Assembly: GCA_947460085.1 (NCBI GenBank) | Contig: CANHGA010000050.1 | Coordinates: forward strand, 1 to 10,827 | Origin: Synechococcaceae cyanobacterium | GTDB taxonomy: Bacteria > Cyanobacteriota > Cyanobacteriia > PCC-6307 > Cyanobiaceae | Length of the DNA: 10,827 nucleotides | Direction: 5' to 3' | Position numbers and translations under genes: made by a program | Notes under the pieces: generated by a model | The model's input: only the letters and a program-made list of their open reading frames with translations | Told to the model about the DNA's origin: nothing | Database searches by the model: none | Shown: piece after piece, positions 1-6,125 of the stretch | Layout of the letters: every line of letters begins with the position of its first letter | Position numbering within the stretch: the stretch's first letter is position 1

Positions 1-957
1 CACTACGCCATCTATCCCGAGTACGACGGCCTCCGGGAGGCGGTGGCCACCAACCTGGCCGATTGCTCTGGCGGCAGACCTGGCCTTGCCCATCCCCTGA
101 CCCCCGAGCAGGTGGGCCTCTTTAACGGTGTGGATGCGGCCTTGCATGCGGTGTGCCATGCCTATGGAGCCAGTGGCGATCGCTTGCTCACCACCAGTCC
201 CACCTTTGGCTACTACACCCCCTGCGCCCAGATGCAGGGAATGGCGATTGAGGCCATCCCATACCTGGGAGCCGATTTCGCCTTCCCGCTGGATGAGCTC
301 CGGGCCGCCCTCCTCGGCCAGCCCCCGCGCCTCCTGCTGATCTGCAATCCCAACAATCCCACCGGCACCCGCCTTGCGCCGGAGCTGATCCTGGAGTTGG
401 CCGCCGCCGCCCCCCAAACCCTGGTGGTGGTGGATGAGCTCTATGAGGCTTTCACCGGCGACAGCCTGATGCCCCTGGTGGATTTCGAGCGCCACCCCAA
501 TGTGCTGGTGCTCAGGTCGCTGGCCAAAACCGCAGGGTTGGCGGGCCTGCGCATGGGCTTTGCCATCGGCGATCCGGGCGTGGTTGATCGGGTCTCCCGG
601 GTGAGTGGCCCCTACGACATCAACAGCTTTGCGGTGACGGCGGCCCTAGCGGCCTTGGCCGACCAGCCCTATGTGGATGCCTATGTCGAGCAGGTGGGGC
701 AAGCCAGGGATTGGCTGGTGCAGCAATGTGTGGCTGCGGGGGTGAAACACCATGCGGCCGGCGGCAACTACCTGTTGCTCTGGCCTAAGCAGGGGCCGGC
801 GCTGGTCGAAGCCAGGTTGCGGGAGGCCGGCATTCTGGTGCGCTCGATGGATGGCAAGCCGTTGATTTCGGGCTCCCTGCGGGTGAGCATCGGCACCATT
901 GAGCAGATGCAACGCTTCTGGTCGGCCTACGCCGCCACCGAGCACCCCACCCTCTAG
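1..957 (+). CDS. HisC-like PLP-dependent aminotransferase, 5' end missing
   Basis: This is a fold-type I aminotransferase of the histidinol-phosphate aminotransferase (HisC) family, which would move an amino group between an amino acid such as glutamate and a phosphorylated or keto substrate in the cytoplasm. The frame is open from base 1, so the start lies outside the window; 318 residues are visible of a family length near 360. Seen directly: NPNNPTG (window residues 116-122), the DELY motif at about 145-148, and the PLP Schiff-base lysine in RSLAKTAGLAGLRMG (Lys codon 526-528). A C-terminal SLRVSIGT matches the usual phosphate-binding Arg segment. The first in-frame ATG (43) is not taken as the start because similar protein sequence runs on upstream. 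CobD-type decarboxylases and aromatic aminotransferases share these motifs, so the exact substrate is uncertain. The stop overlaps the stop of the opposing gene. Confidence 0.88.
   Translation, partial: HYAIYPEYDGLREAVATNLADCSGGRPGLAHPLTPEQVGLFNGVDAALHAVCHAYGASGDRLLTTSPTFGYYTPCAQMQGMAIEAIPYLGADFAFPLDELRAALLGQPPRLLLICNPNNPTGTRLAPELILELAAAAPQTLVVVDELYEAFTGDSLMPLVDFERHPNVLVLRSLAKTAGLAGLRMGFAIGDPGVVDRVSRVSGPYDINSFAVTAALAALADQPYVDAYVEQVGQARDWLVQQCVAAGVKHHAAGGNYLLLWPKQGPALVEARLREAGILVRSMDGKPLISGSLRVSIGTIEQMQRFWSAYAATEHPTL
176..183. repeat. HIP1 palindrome GCGATCGC
   Basis: The octamer GCGATCGC, the highly iterated palindrome known from many cyanobacterial genomes, occurs inside the aminotransferase gene. 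I saw only this one perfect copy, so the window is not HIP1-rich. It is weak support for a cyanobacterial origin and has no evident local role. Confidence 0.6.
954..957. other. Tail-to-tail stop overlap (CTAG)
   Basis: The four bases CTAG hold both stop codons: TAG at 955-957 on the plus strand ends the aminotransferase, and TAG read on the minus strand from 956-954 ends the metallo-beta-lactamase-fold gene. There is no room for an intrinsic terminator between the genes, so any termination must occur inside the opposing gene. Confidence 0.9.
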
Positions 958-1706
958 CGCATCACCTCGATCACGGTGGTGTCGCTGAGCTTGCCGGGCA
1001 GGCTGATTTGGCGGCCCGTGCGTTTGACAGGCGTACCAGCCATGGCCTTGAGGAAGGGCTCGACGCTGGATTGGTCGCAATCCTTGGGGGTCTTGCCGCT
1101 CACATACTGCACCGGGATCACCACCCTGGGTTGGAGATCGCGCACCACGGCGGCGGCCTCACTGCCGTCGTACACCTTGGCGCCACCGCCCACGCCAATG
1201 ATCAACACGTCGGGGCGGCCGAGCATCACCCGATCAGCGGGGCTCAGCCGCGCGGCGGTGCCGCCCAGGTGGGCAAAATCCAGGCCCCCCTGCTTCCAGC
1301 GCCACAGGGTGGCTTGACCAAACCTGCGACCGCCAGCGCGATCGTGGGCTCCAGAGATCCCATCAATCTTCAAGCCGGCGATTTTGTAGGAGCCTGGCTT
1401 GACCAGGAGCTTGCCGCTGGCCACGTTGGCGCCTTCGTCGGGGAGCAGGCTGCTAGCCAAGATCACAGTGGCGCTGACCCGCGGTTCGGCCAGGCCCGCC
1501 GCGCAGGCCACCGCCTTGAAGGGATTCACCAGCACGTTGGCCCCGCCCCCTTGGATCAGGAGGGCGCTATGGCCGTAGCTGGTGATGCTCACGCCACCAC
1601 CGGCAAAGGCGGCTGGGGTCAGGGCTGCAGGTGCCATGGCTGTGGCCAGCCCCAGGGCTCCCCAACCCAGACGAGCTTTCAGGCCTTTGGTGGCAGCACG
1701 AGCCAT
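954..1706 (-). CDS. Secreted metallo-beta-lactamase-fold protein with degenerate metal site
   Basis: A 250-residue protein with an N-terminal Sec-type signal peptide: basic Arg/Lys residues before position 12, a hydrophobic Ala/Leu stretch to about 30, and a likely AFA cleavage site near 35, so it probably acts in the periplasm or thylakoid lumen. The rest follows the Lactamase_B_3/UPF0173-like pattern: SYGHSALLI at 43-51, NPF at 61-63, SGAHD at 118-122, HLGG at 146-149, a GVGGG turn at 171-175 and IPVQY at 197-201. In active relatives these positions are HxHxDH, HLGD and PMHY. Here the HxHxDH segment reads SSLLPDEGAN (residues 85-94), the Asp of HLGD is Gly149 and the late His is Gln200. I infer a non-catalytic or very altered protein. 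It is the last gene of the prfB-led cluster, 54 bases after pabA, and its stop codon is shared tail to tail with the aminotransferase stop. No clear ribosome binding site precedes the ATG. Confidence 0.82.
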   Translation of the reverse strand: MARAATKGLKARLGWGALGLATAMAPAALTPAAFAGGGVSITSYGHSALLIQGGGANVLVNPFKAVACAAGLAEPRVSATVILASSLLPDEGANVASGKLLVKPGSYKIAGLKIDGISGAHDRAGGRRFGQATLWRWKQGGLDFAHLGGTAARLSPADRVMLGRPDVLIIGVGGGAKVYDGSEAAAVVRDLQPRVVIPVQYVSGKTPKDCDQSSVEPFLKAMAGTPVKRTGRQISLPGKLSDTTVIEVMR

Positions 1707-1760
1707 CGGTTCCAGGGCCCCGTTCGGGCACAGAGATGGCGCGAAGCTAGCAGCGGTCGA

Positions 1761-2354
1761 TTAGGAGCTGGCCTGGCGCAGGAAGTTGGCCAGCAGCTTG
1801 TGGCCGTCTTGGGTGAGCACGCTTTCCGGGTGGAATTGCACGCCCTGCAGGTGCGGATAGTCACGGTGGCGCAGGCCCATGACCGTGTCGTCATCGAGCC
1901 AGGCGGTGATCTCAAGGCAGTCGGGAAGGCTGGCGCGTTCGGCGATCAGGCTGTGGTAGCGGGTGGCCGTCAGCGGGTTGGCCAACCCTTCAAAGACCCC
2001 TTGGTTGCCGTGGAACACCGGCGAGGTTTTGCCGTGCATCAGCTGCTTGGCGCGCACCACGGTGCCGCCGTACACCTGGGCAAGCGACTGGTGCCCCAGG
2101 CACACCCCCAGGGTGGGGATGCGGGGGCTGAGTTCTCGCAGCACTTCGAGGCAAACCCCGGATTGATCGGGATCCCCAGGACCGGGGGAGATCAGGATCG
2201 CGGCGGGATTGAGTTCGCGGATCTGCTCGAGGCTGAGGGCGTCATTGCGCTCCACCCGCAGCTCGGAGGCGAGGGGATAGTCGCCTGCCAGTTCGCCCAG
2301 GTATTGCACCAGGTTGAAGGTGAAGCTGTCGTAGTTGTCGAGAACCAGGAGCAT
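1761..2354 (-). CDS. pabA: Aminodeoxychorismate/anthranilate synthase component II (glutamine amidotransferase)
   Basis: A 197-residue class I glutamine amidotransferase. It hydrolyses glutamine and passes ammonia to a chorismate-binding partner subunit (PabB and/or TrpE), giving aminodeoxychorismate for folate or anthranilate for tryptophan. The N-terminus LLVLDNYDSFTFNL is characteristic of the family. The oxyanion segment SPGPGDP lies at 56-62, the nucleophile Cys85 sits in GVCLGHQS, RYHSL is at 132-136, and HPESVL gives the triad partners His175 and Glu177. The length is normal and complete. PabA and TrpG cannot be separated by sequence alone; in bacteria with one copy it serves both enzymes, and no component I gene is in the window. 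It begins 6 bases after the dgkA stop, so it is very likely cotranscribed with it. The start ATG is directly at the conserved N-terminus. Confidence 0.95.
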   Translation of the reverse strand: MLLVLDNYDSFTFNLVQYLGELAGDYPLASELRVERNDALSLEQIRELNPAAILISPGPGDPDQSGVCLEVLRELSPRIPTLGVCLGHQSLAQVYGGTVVRAKQLMHGKTSPVFHGNQGVFEGLANPLTATRYHSLIAERASLPDCLEITAWLDDDTVMGLRHRDYPHLQGVQFHPESVLTQDGHKLLANFLRQASS

Positions 2355-2360
2355 GGGTGC

Positions 2361-2834
2361 TTAGAAGCCAAGCCGGGCCAGCAGGGGAGGCACCAACAGC
2401 AGTAGGGCAATCATCAGCGATGACAACGCCGCTACGAGCACGGCGGCGGCGGCACAGTCCTTGGCGATGCGGGCCAGGGGGTGGAACTGGCGGCCAATGG
2501 CCAGGTCGACCACGGCTTCCGTGGCGGTGTTGAGCAGTTCCAGCACCAAGACCGCCGTCACGGTGAGCACCAGCAGGGCCAGCCGTTCCGGGCTTAATCC
2601 AAGCCATAGCCCCATGACAAAGACCGCCAGCCCGGTGAAAACGTGGATGCGGAAATTGCGTTGGCTAGCGATGCTGTAGGCCAGGCCCTGGGCCGCGTAG
2701 CGGAAGCTGCTCGGCAGATCACCAGCCACTTTCCAGGCCCCCACCCGCAGCCTCCGGCCCCGTCGATGGCCGCCGTCGGGGGTGTCTTGGGGTTCGATGG
2801 GGTCCGAGCTGGTCACCCTTATGCCGCTTTCCAT
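2361..2834 (-). CDS. dgkA: Diacylglycerol/undecaprenol kinase (DgkA family)
   Basis: A small integral membrane lipid kinase of the prokaryotic DAGK family (157 residues), phosphorylating diacylglycerol or undecaprenol with ATP at the inner membrane. The signature ELLNTATEAVVD lies at 99-110 (family pattern ExxNTAxExxVD) and is followed by ARIAKDCAAAAVLV at 121-134. Three hydrophobic helices are visible at about 64-80, 84-103 and 127-150. The first 40 residues are polar, basic and proline-containing, an N-terminal extension ahead of the core at RYAAQGLAYS. I chose the ATG at 2834-2832 because it lies one base after the ybeY stop (TGAgATG), which suggests reinitiation. The same frame stays open to a Met at 2933, but that stretch lies inside ybeY and resembles no DgkA N-terminus. 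Gram-positive homologues prefer undecaprenol, and which lipid is used here is not decidable from sequence. Confidence 0.92.
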   Translation of the reverse strand: MESGIRVTSSDPIEPQDTPDGGHRRGRRLRVGAWKVAGDLPSSFRYAAQGLAYSIASQRNFRIHVFTGLAVFVMGLWLGLSPERLALLVLTVTAVLVLELLNTATEAVVDLAIGRQFHPLARIAKDCAAAAVLVAALSSLMIALLLLVPPLLARLGF

Positions 2835-2835
2835 C

Positions 2836-3453
2836 TCACTTTGCGCCGGCGAGAAGCTGGTCTTGCTTGGCCAGCATGGCTTGGAGGCTGGCGTCATCGG
2901 GGTGGTCCCAGCCCAGGAGATGCAGCAGTCCATGGCTGGCTAAGAACTGGAGTTCCTGGCCCAGGCTGTGGCCATGGTCCGGGGCCTGCCGCGCGGCGGT
3001 TTCCAGGGAGATCACAATGTCTCCGAGCTCGAGGGCTTCGACTCCCAGGTCGCTGTCGTCATCGCTGTCGTCATCGCTGAAGTCTGGGGGCATCGGCATG
3101 GGGGCGAAGGCGGTGCCGTCGTCGTCGTCGATGGTTTCCTGGGCGGCGAAGGCCAGCACATCGGTGGGGCCTTGCTTCTGGCGCCAATCCTGATTGAGCT
3201 CGGCGATCTCGGCATCGCTCACCAGGCTCAATCCCAGGCAGTAGGCCCCCGCTTGGAGTGGGGGGGGAAGTTCGGCTTGCAGCTGGCTGAGCCAGTGGCT
3301 CAGTAGGTCTGCCCAGGCCCCAGTGCCGGCCAAGGGATCCACCAGGGCTTGGGCCTCAGCCAAGCCCACGGCCCCATCCAAGAGGTTTGGGGGGAGGTCG
3401 TCACCGGTTTGGAAGGCCAGGTCGAGATCGATGCTGCCCGCTGGAATGCTCAT
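2836..3453 (-). CDS. ybeY: Endoribonuclease YbeY, with acidic insertion
   Basis: YbeY (UPF0054) is a zinc-dependent single-strand endoribonuclease acting in 16S rRNA 3' maturation and ribosome quality control. The zinc motif HGLLHLLGWDH is intact at 174-184, giving His174, His178 and His184. The family segments LNQDWRQKQGPTDVLAF (86-102) and LGDIVIS (143-149) are also present. At 205 residues it is longer than the typical 150-180. The extra length is an N-terminal extension and an acidic, low-complexity insertion at about 107-137 between TDVLAF and GDIVIS, containing DDDD, a Met-Pro repeat and DDDSDDDSD. The insertion is encoded by a 12-base tandem repeat and a GTC run (described separately). 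It starts at the ATG 3453-3451, 30 bases after the DUF3285 stop, and its TGA is separated from the dgkA ATG by one base. No strong ribosome binding site is seen. Confidence 0.94.
   Translation of the reverse strand: MSIPAGSIDLDLAFQTGDDLPPNLLDGAVGLAEAQALVDPLAGTGAWADLLSHWLSQLQAELPPPLQAGAYCLGLSLVSDAEIAELNQDWRQKQGPTDVLAFAAQETIDDDDGTAFAPMPMPPDFSDDDSDDDSDLGVEALELGDIVISLETAARQAPDHGHSLGQELQFLASHGLLHLLGWDHPDDASLQAMLAKQDQLLAGAK
3050..3079. repeat. 12-base tandem repeat inside ybeY
   Basis: TCGCTGTCGTCA occurs at 3050-3061 and again at 3062-3073, followed by a half copy TCGCTG at 3074-3079. Read on the minus strand it encodes the Asp/Ser-rich part of the YbeY insertion. The period is a multiple of three, so copy-number change would lengthen or shorten the protein by four residues without breaking the frame. 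A separate run of four GTC units lies at 3118-3129 and encodes the DDDD block. Confidence 0.85.
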
Positions 3454-3483
3454 CGGATGGCAGGGCCCATGGGGCGGATGCAG

Positions 3484-3642
3484 TTAAGGAGTGGGGGGCA
3501 TGCCGGGGCGGCCAAGCCAGGCAATCAACACCAGGAAGCCGGTGAGACCCACCGCAGTCAACCCAAAGTGCACCAGGCTTTGGCTGCCTTTGCGCACCAT
3601 GTTGCGCATGGCCAATTTCACAAAGCTGTCCGAGGACGCCAT
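3484..3642 (-). CDS. DUF3285 small membrane protein (52 aa)
   Basis: A 52-residue protein beginning MASSDSFVKLAMRNMVRKG. The conserved-looking FVKLAMRNMVRKGSQSL block (7-23) matches what I remember of the DUF3285 family of cyanobacteria; its function is unknown. A basic amphipathic N-terminal half is followed by a single hydrophobic segment at about 26-43 and a short Pro-rich tail, so a single-pass membrane protein is likely, with the basic N-terminal side probably cytoplasmic. Its ATG (3642-3640) overlaps the prfB stop TAA by one base (TAATG), and its own TAA is at 3486-3484, 30 bases before ybeY. The arrangement suggests that translation depends on ribosomes finishing prfB. No independent ribosome binding site is evident. 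The assignment rests on recalled family resemblance plus the overlap geometry. Confidence 0.85.
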   Translation of the reverse strand: MASSDSFVKLAMRNMVRKGSQSLVHFGLTAVGLTGFLVLIAWLGRPGMPPTP

Positions 3643-4767
3643 TAGCTCTCAGCTCCCATACCCACCTCCACACCCTGGCGCAGCAGCGCCTGGATGAAGG
3701 GATCGAGGTCGCCATCCATCACCCCCTGCACATCGGTGGTTTCGTGGCTGGTGCGCAGGTCTTTCACCATTTGGTAGGGGTGGAAGACGTAGTTGCGGAT
3801 CTGGTTTCCCCAGGCTGCTTCGACGATGTCGCCGCGGATGTCGGCGATCTCGGCGGCCCGTTGCTCCTGGGCAATCACGAGCAATTTGGCCATCAGGAGG
3901 GCCATGGCTTTTTCCTTGTTTTGAAGCTGGGAACGCTCTTGGGTGCAGCGAACCGCCAGGCCGGTGGGGATGTGCAGGATCCGCACGGCCGTTTCCACTT
4001 TGTTCACGTTCTGGCCGCCGGCGCCACCGGAGCGGGACGTGGTGATTTCCAGGTCTTTTTCGGGAATATCGAGTTTGACCTCCTCATCGAGCTTGGGCAT
4101 CACCTCCAGGCCCGCAAAGCTGGTCTGCCGCTTGTCGTTGGCGTTGAACGGGGAGATCCGCACTAGCCGGTGGGTGCCCTTTTCATTGCGGAGATAGCCG
4201 TAGGCGTAGCGGCCCTCAATTTCCAGGGTGCAGCTTTTGATGCCGGCCTCTTCCCCCTCGGAGAGTTCCGCCACCGACACCTTCATGCCGTGGTCTTCGG
4301 CCCAACGGGTGTACATCCTCATCAGCATCAGTGCCCAGTCCTGGGCATCGGTGCCGCCGGCGCCGGCGTTGATCGAAATCACCGCCCCTTCCTTGTCGTA
4401 GATGCCAGACAGCAGGCGTTCCAGCTCCCAGCGATCCAGGTCGGACTTGAGGGTTTGCAGGGCCCCATTGGCTTCTTCGAGGAGCTCGGCATCCGGCTCC
4501 AGGTCGTAGAGCTCGAGGGTGGCCACCCCATCGGCCACGGCTGCTTTCCAGGTGTCCAACTGTTCGAGTTGGGCCCTCACCTCATCGAGTTGGCGCATTT
4601 GCTTCTGCGCCGCCAGTTGGTCGTCCCAGAAATCGGGCTGGGATGCCAGTTGTTCGAGGTCTTGCTGGCGGGCTTTCAGGGCCGGTACGTCAAAGACAGT
4701 CCTGGGCATGGCCCAGGCGGTCGGTGAGCTCGGAAAGATCGCGCTTGAAGTCGGTGAGGTCGAGCAC
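3642..4767 (-). CDS. prfB: Peptide chain release factor 2 (RF2), made by programmed +1 frameshift
   Basis: RF2 recognises UGA and UAA stop codons and triggers release of the finished peptide. The gene is two overlapping frames. A 25-codon first frame starts at GTG 4767-4765 (second and later residues LDLTDFKRDLSELTDRLG) and ends at TGA 4692-4690. The second frame continues from GAC at 4691 to TAA 3644-3642. A +1 shift at CTT TGA C gives a 374-residue protein. The stop-recognition tripeptide SPF falls at 205-207 and the catalytic GGQ at 250-252, the same numbers as I recall for E. coli RF2. A frameshift-unaware annotation would wrongly start at the ATG 4709-4707 (MPRTVFDVPAL) and lose the N-terminus. 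No ATG precedes the first frame, so GTG is the likely start; no clear ribosome binding site is seen. It heads the minus-strand cluster and overlaps the DUF3285 start. Confidence 0.95.
4689..4703 (-). promoter_or_regulatory. prfB: RF2 programmed +1 frameshift site
   Basis: On the minus strand the sequence reads AGGACTGTCTTTGAC. CTT TGA C is the classic RF2 recoding site: when RF2 is scarce the slow UGA lets the ribosome slip forward one base from CTT to TTT and read GAC. The AGGA about 11 bases before the TGA sits close to where the internal Shine-Dalgarno-like stimulator lies in E. coli prfB, although the match is shorter. The site is at codons 25-26, as in E. coli. This gives negative autoregulation of RF2. 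Confidence 0.93.
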
Positions 4768-4854
4768 CTGGCAGAAGCGTGGGTAGAAGCGTTGCCAAGA
4801 CCGTATCAGTGGGGTCGTCGCTTCTAGGATCGACCCACCGGATTGGGAGCCCGA
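4768..4854. promoter_or_regulatory. Divergent intergenic region between prfB and grxC, with AGAAGCG repeats
   Basis: This is the longest non-coding stretch in the window (87 bases) and must carry the start signals of both the prfB cluster (minus) and grxC-gshB (plus). AGAAGCGT occurs twice as a direct repeat (4773-4780 and 4785-4792), and the reverse complement CGCTTCT lies at 4819-4825, so an imperfect hairpin or protein-binding site is possible. TAGGAT at 4825-4830 is a possible -10 box for grxC but has no convincing -35. No single promoter can be assigned with confidence. Confidence 0.4.
4845..4849 (+). promoter_or_regulatory. grxC: Ribosome binding site of grxC
   Basis: GGGAG ends five bases before the ATG at 4855. 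It decides the start in favour of this ATG over the in-frame TTG at 4843, which the GGGAG would overlap. Confidence 0.7.
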
Positions 4855-5115
4855 ATGGCGGCCAACGTTGAGATCTACACCTGGCGGGCCTGCCCGTTTT
4901 GCATCCGCGCCAAGGGACTGTTGGATCGCAAGGGCGTGGCCTATACCGAATACGCCATCGATGGCGATGGGGCTGCCCGGGAGGCCATGGCGGCCAAGAG
5001 TGGCGGCAGCAGGAGCGTGCCCCAGATTTTTATCGACGGCCAGCACGTGGGCGGCTGTGATGACATCCATGCGCTGGAGCGCAGCGGCCAGCTCGATCCC
5101 CTCCTGGGAGCCTGA
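4855..5115 (+). CDS. grxC: Glutaredoxin 3 (GrxC-type, CPFC active site)
   Basis: An 86-residue monomeric dithiol glutaredoxin that reduces disulfides and glutathione mixed disulfides at the expense of glutathione. The active site CPFC is at 13-16 (the commonest form is CPYC). The cis-Pro loop SVPQIFIDG lies at 54-62 and the glutathione-binding GGCDD at 66-70, the normal layout for GrxC. The length is typical, with no signal peptide, so it is cytoplasmic. The start ATG has GGGAG five bases upstream. The gshB start lies 2 bases after its TGA, so the two glutathione genes almost certainly share a transcript. The gene is divergent from prfB. Confidence 0.95.
   Translation: MAANVEIYTWRACPFCIRAKGLLDRKGVAYTEYAIDGDGAAREAMAAKSGGSRSVPQIFIDGQHVGGCDDIHALERSGQLDPLLGA
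5106..5110 (+). promoter_or_regulatory. gshB: Ribosome binding site supporting the TTG start of gshB
   Basis: GGGAG lies inside the last codons of grxC and ends seven bases before TTG 5118. It is the same motif as the grxC site and supports the otherwise weak TTG start of gshB. Confidence 0.65.
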
Positions 5116-5117
5116 CG

Positions 5118-6125
5118 TTGGCCACACCGGCACCCGGGACCAACTCCCAGCTGTTTGTGATCGATCCGCTCGTGCGGCTCAATCCAGCCAAGGATTCCAG
5201 CGTGGCCCTCATGCAGGCGGCCCAGCGGGCGGGCCAGCAGATTTGGGTGTGCACTCTCCAAGACCTTTCGGCGGCTGAGCGGCCGGAAGCTCCCTTGGCG
5301 GGCCACGGGGGCCGGGTTCGGGCCCAGCCCGTCACCCTGGCCCCCATGGAGTGCAGCCCCTCGGGCTGGCAGGTCCCCGAGCCCTGGTTTGTGCTCGGGG
5401 AGCCCCAGCAGCTGCCCCTCGATGCCTTCCCCTGGGTGTGGATGCGCAAGGACCCCCCGGTGGATGAGGCCTACCTCTATGCCACCCATCTGCTGGAGTT
5501 GGCGGAGCGCCATGGGGTGCGGGTGTTGAACCGGCCTGCCTCGCTTCGGGCCTGGAATGAAAAGCTGGGCGCCCTGCGCTGGAGCCATTTGATGGCCCCC
5601 ACCCTGGTGAGCAGCCAGGTGGATCAGCTGGCTGCCTTTGCCACAGGCCATGGCGATGTGGTGCTCAAACCCCTGGGCGGCCGGGCCGGGCAAGGGGTGG
5701 TGCGCTCCCACGCCGGGGCCCCGGGCCTGCGGGCCCTGCTCGAACTGGTCACCGACCAGCAGCGCCTGCCCGTGATGGCCCAGGCCTTCCTCCCTGGCGT
5801 GACAGCCGGAGACAAGCGGATTTTGTTGGTGGATGGGGAACCCCTGGGGGCGGTGAATCGCAAGCCGATGGCGGGGGAATTCCGCAGCAACCTGGCCGTG
5901 GGTGGGGCCCCGGAGGCCACGGGCCTCACGGAGGCAGAACGGCAGATTTGCGCGGCCCTGGCGCCGGCCCTGCAGGCAGAAGGCCTGTTCTTTGTGGGAA
6001 TCGATGTGATCGATGGCCGCCTCAGCGAAATCAACGTCACCAGTCCAACCGGGGTGCGGGAGGTGGAGCGCCTCGGCGGGATTCCCCTCGCCGATCAGAC
6101 GATTGAGCGGTTGCTGGCCAGCTGA
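5118..6125 (+). CDS. gshB: Glutathione synthetase
   Basis: GshB joins gamma-glutamylcysteine and glycine with ATP, the final step of glutathione synthesis in the cytoplasm. The 335-residue protein has the prokaryotic GshB N-domain start QLFVIDPLVRLNP (11-23) and MRKDPP at 109-114. The ATP-grasp lid segment VLKPLGGRAGQGVVR is at 182-196, GDKRILLVDGEP at 231-242 and FRSNLAVGG at 255-263. The magnesium-binding region ends in EINVTSPTGVREVER (304-318). The length is close to normal. The start is TTG 5118, two bases after the grxC stop with GGGAG seven bases upstream; the first in-frame ATG is far inside the conserved N-domain and is rejected. The 3' end overlaps the convergent menF by 31 bases. 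Close linkage to grxC fits a glutathione redox role. Confidence 0.96.
   Translation: MATPAPGTNSQLFVIDPLVRLNPAKDSSVALMQAAQRAGQQIWVCTLQDLSAAERPEAPLAGHGGRVRAQPVTLAPMECSPSGWQVPEPWFVLGEPQQLPLDAFPWVWMRKDPPVDEAYLYATHLLELAERHGVRVLNRPASLRAWNEKLGALRWSHLMAPTLVSSQVDQLAAFATGHGDVVLKPLGGRAGQGVVRSHAGAPGLRALLELVTDQQRLPVMAQAFLPGVTAGDKRILLVDGEPLGAVNRKPMAGEFRSNLAVGGAPEATGLTEAERQICAALAPALQAEGLFFVGIDVIDGRLSEINVTSPTGVREVERLGGIPLADQTIERLLAS

Noticed and set aside
1707..1760. Possible small RNA or promoter between pabA and the metallo-beta-lactamase-fold gene
   Set aside because: The 54-base gap shows no hairpin with a T-run and no convincing promoter boxes.
1008..2405. 465-codon plus-strand frame over the metallo-beta-lactamase-fold and pabA genes
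   Set aside because: It is antisense to two clear protein genes, and its His/Gly/Gln-rich composition matches no family I know. Long antisense frames are common at this GC content.
2835..2933. Upstream Met for dgkA at 2933
   Set aside because: The extra 33 residues fall inside ybeY and do not resemble a DgkA N-terminus; the ATG one base after the ybeY stop is more plausible.
4843..4854. TTG start for grxC four codons upstream
   Set aside because: The GGGAG motif overlaps it and is well placed for the ATG at 4855.
4690..5133. Separate 147-residue minus-strand gene before prfB
   Set aside because: Only its last 25 codons are meaningful, as the first frame of RF2; the rest is antisense to grxC and the spacer.
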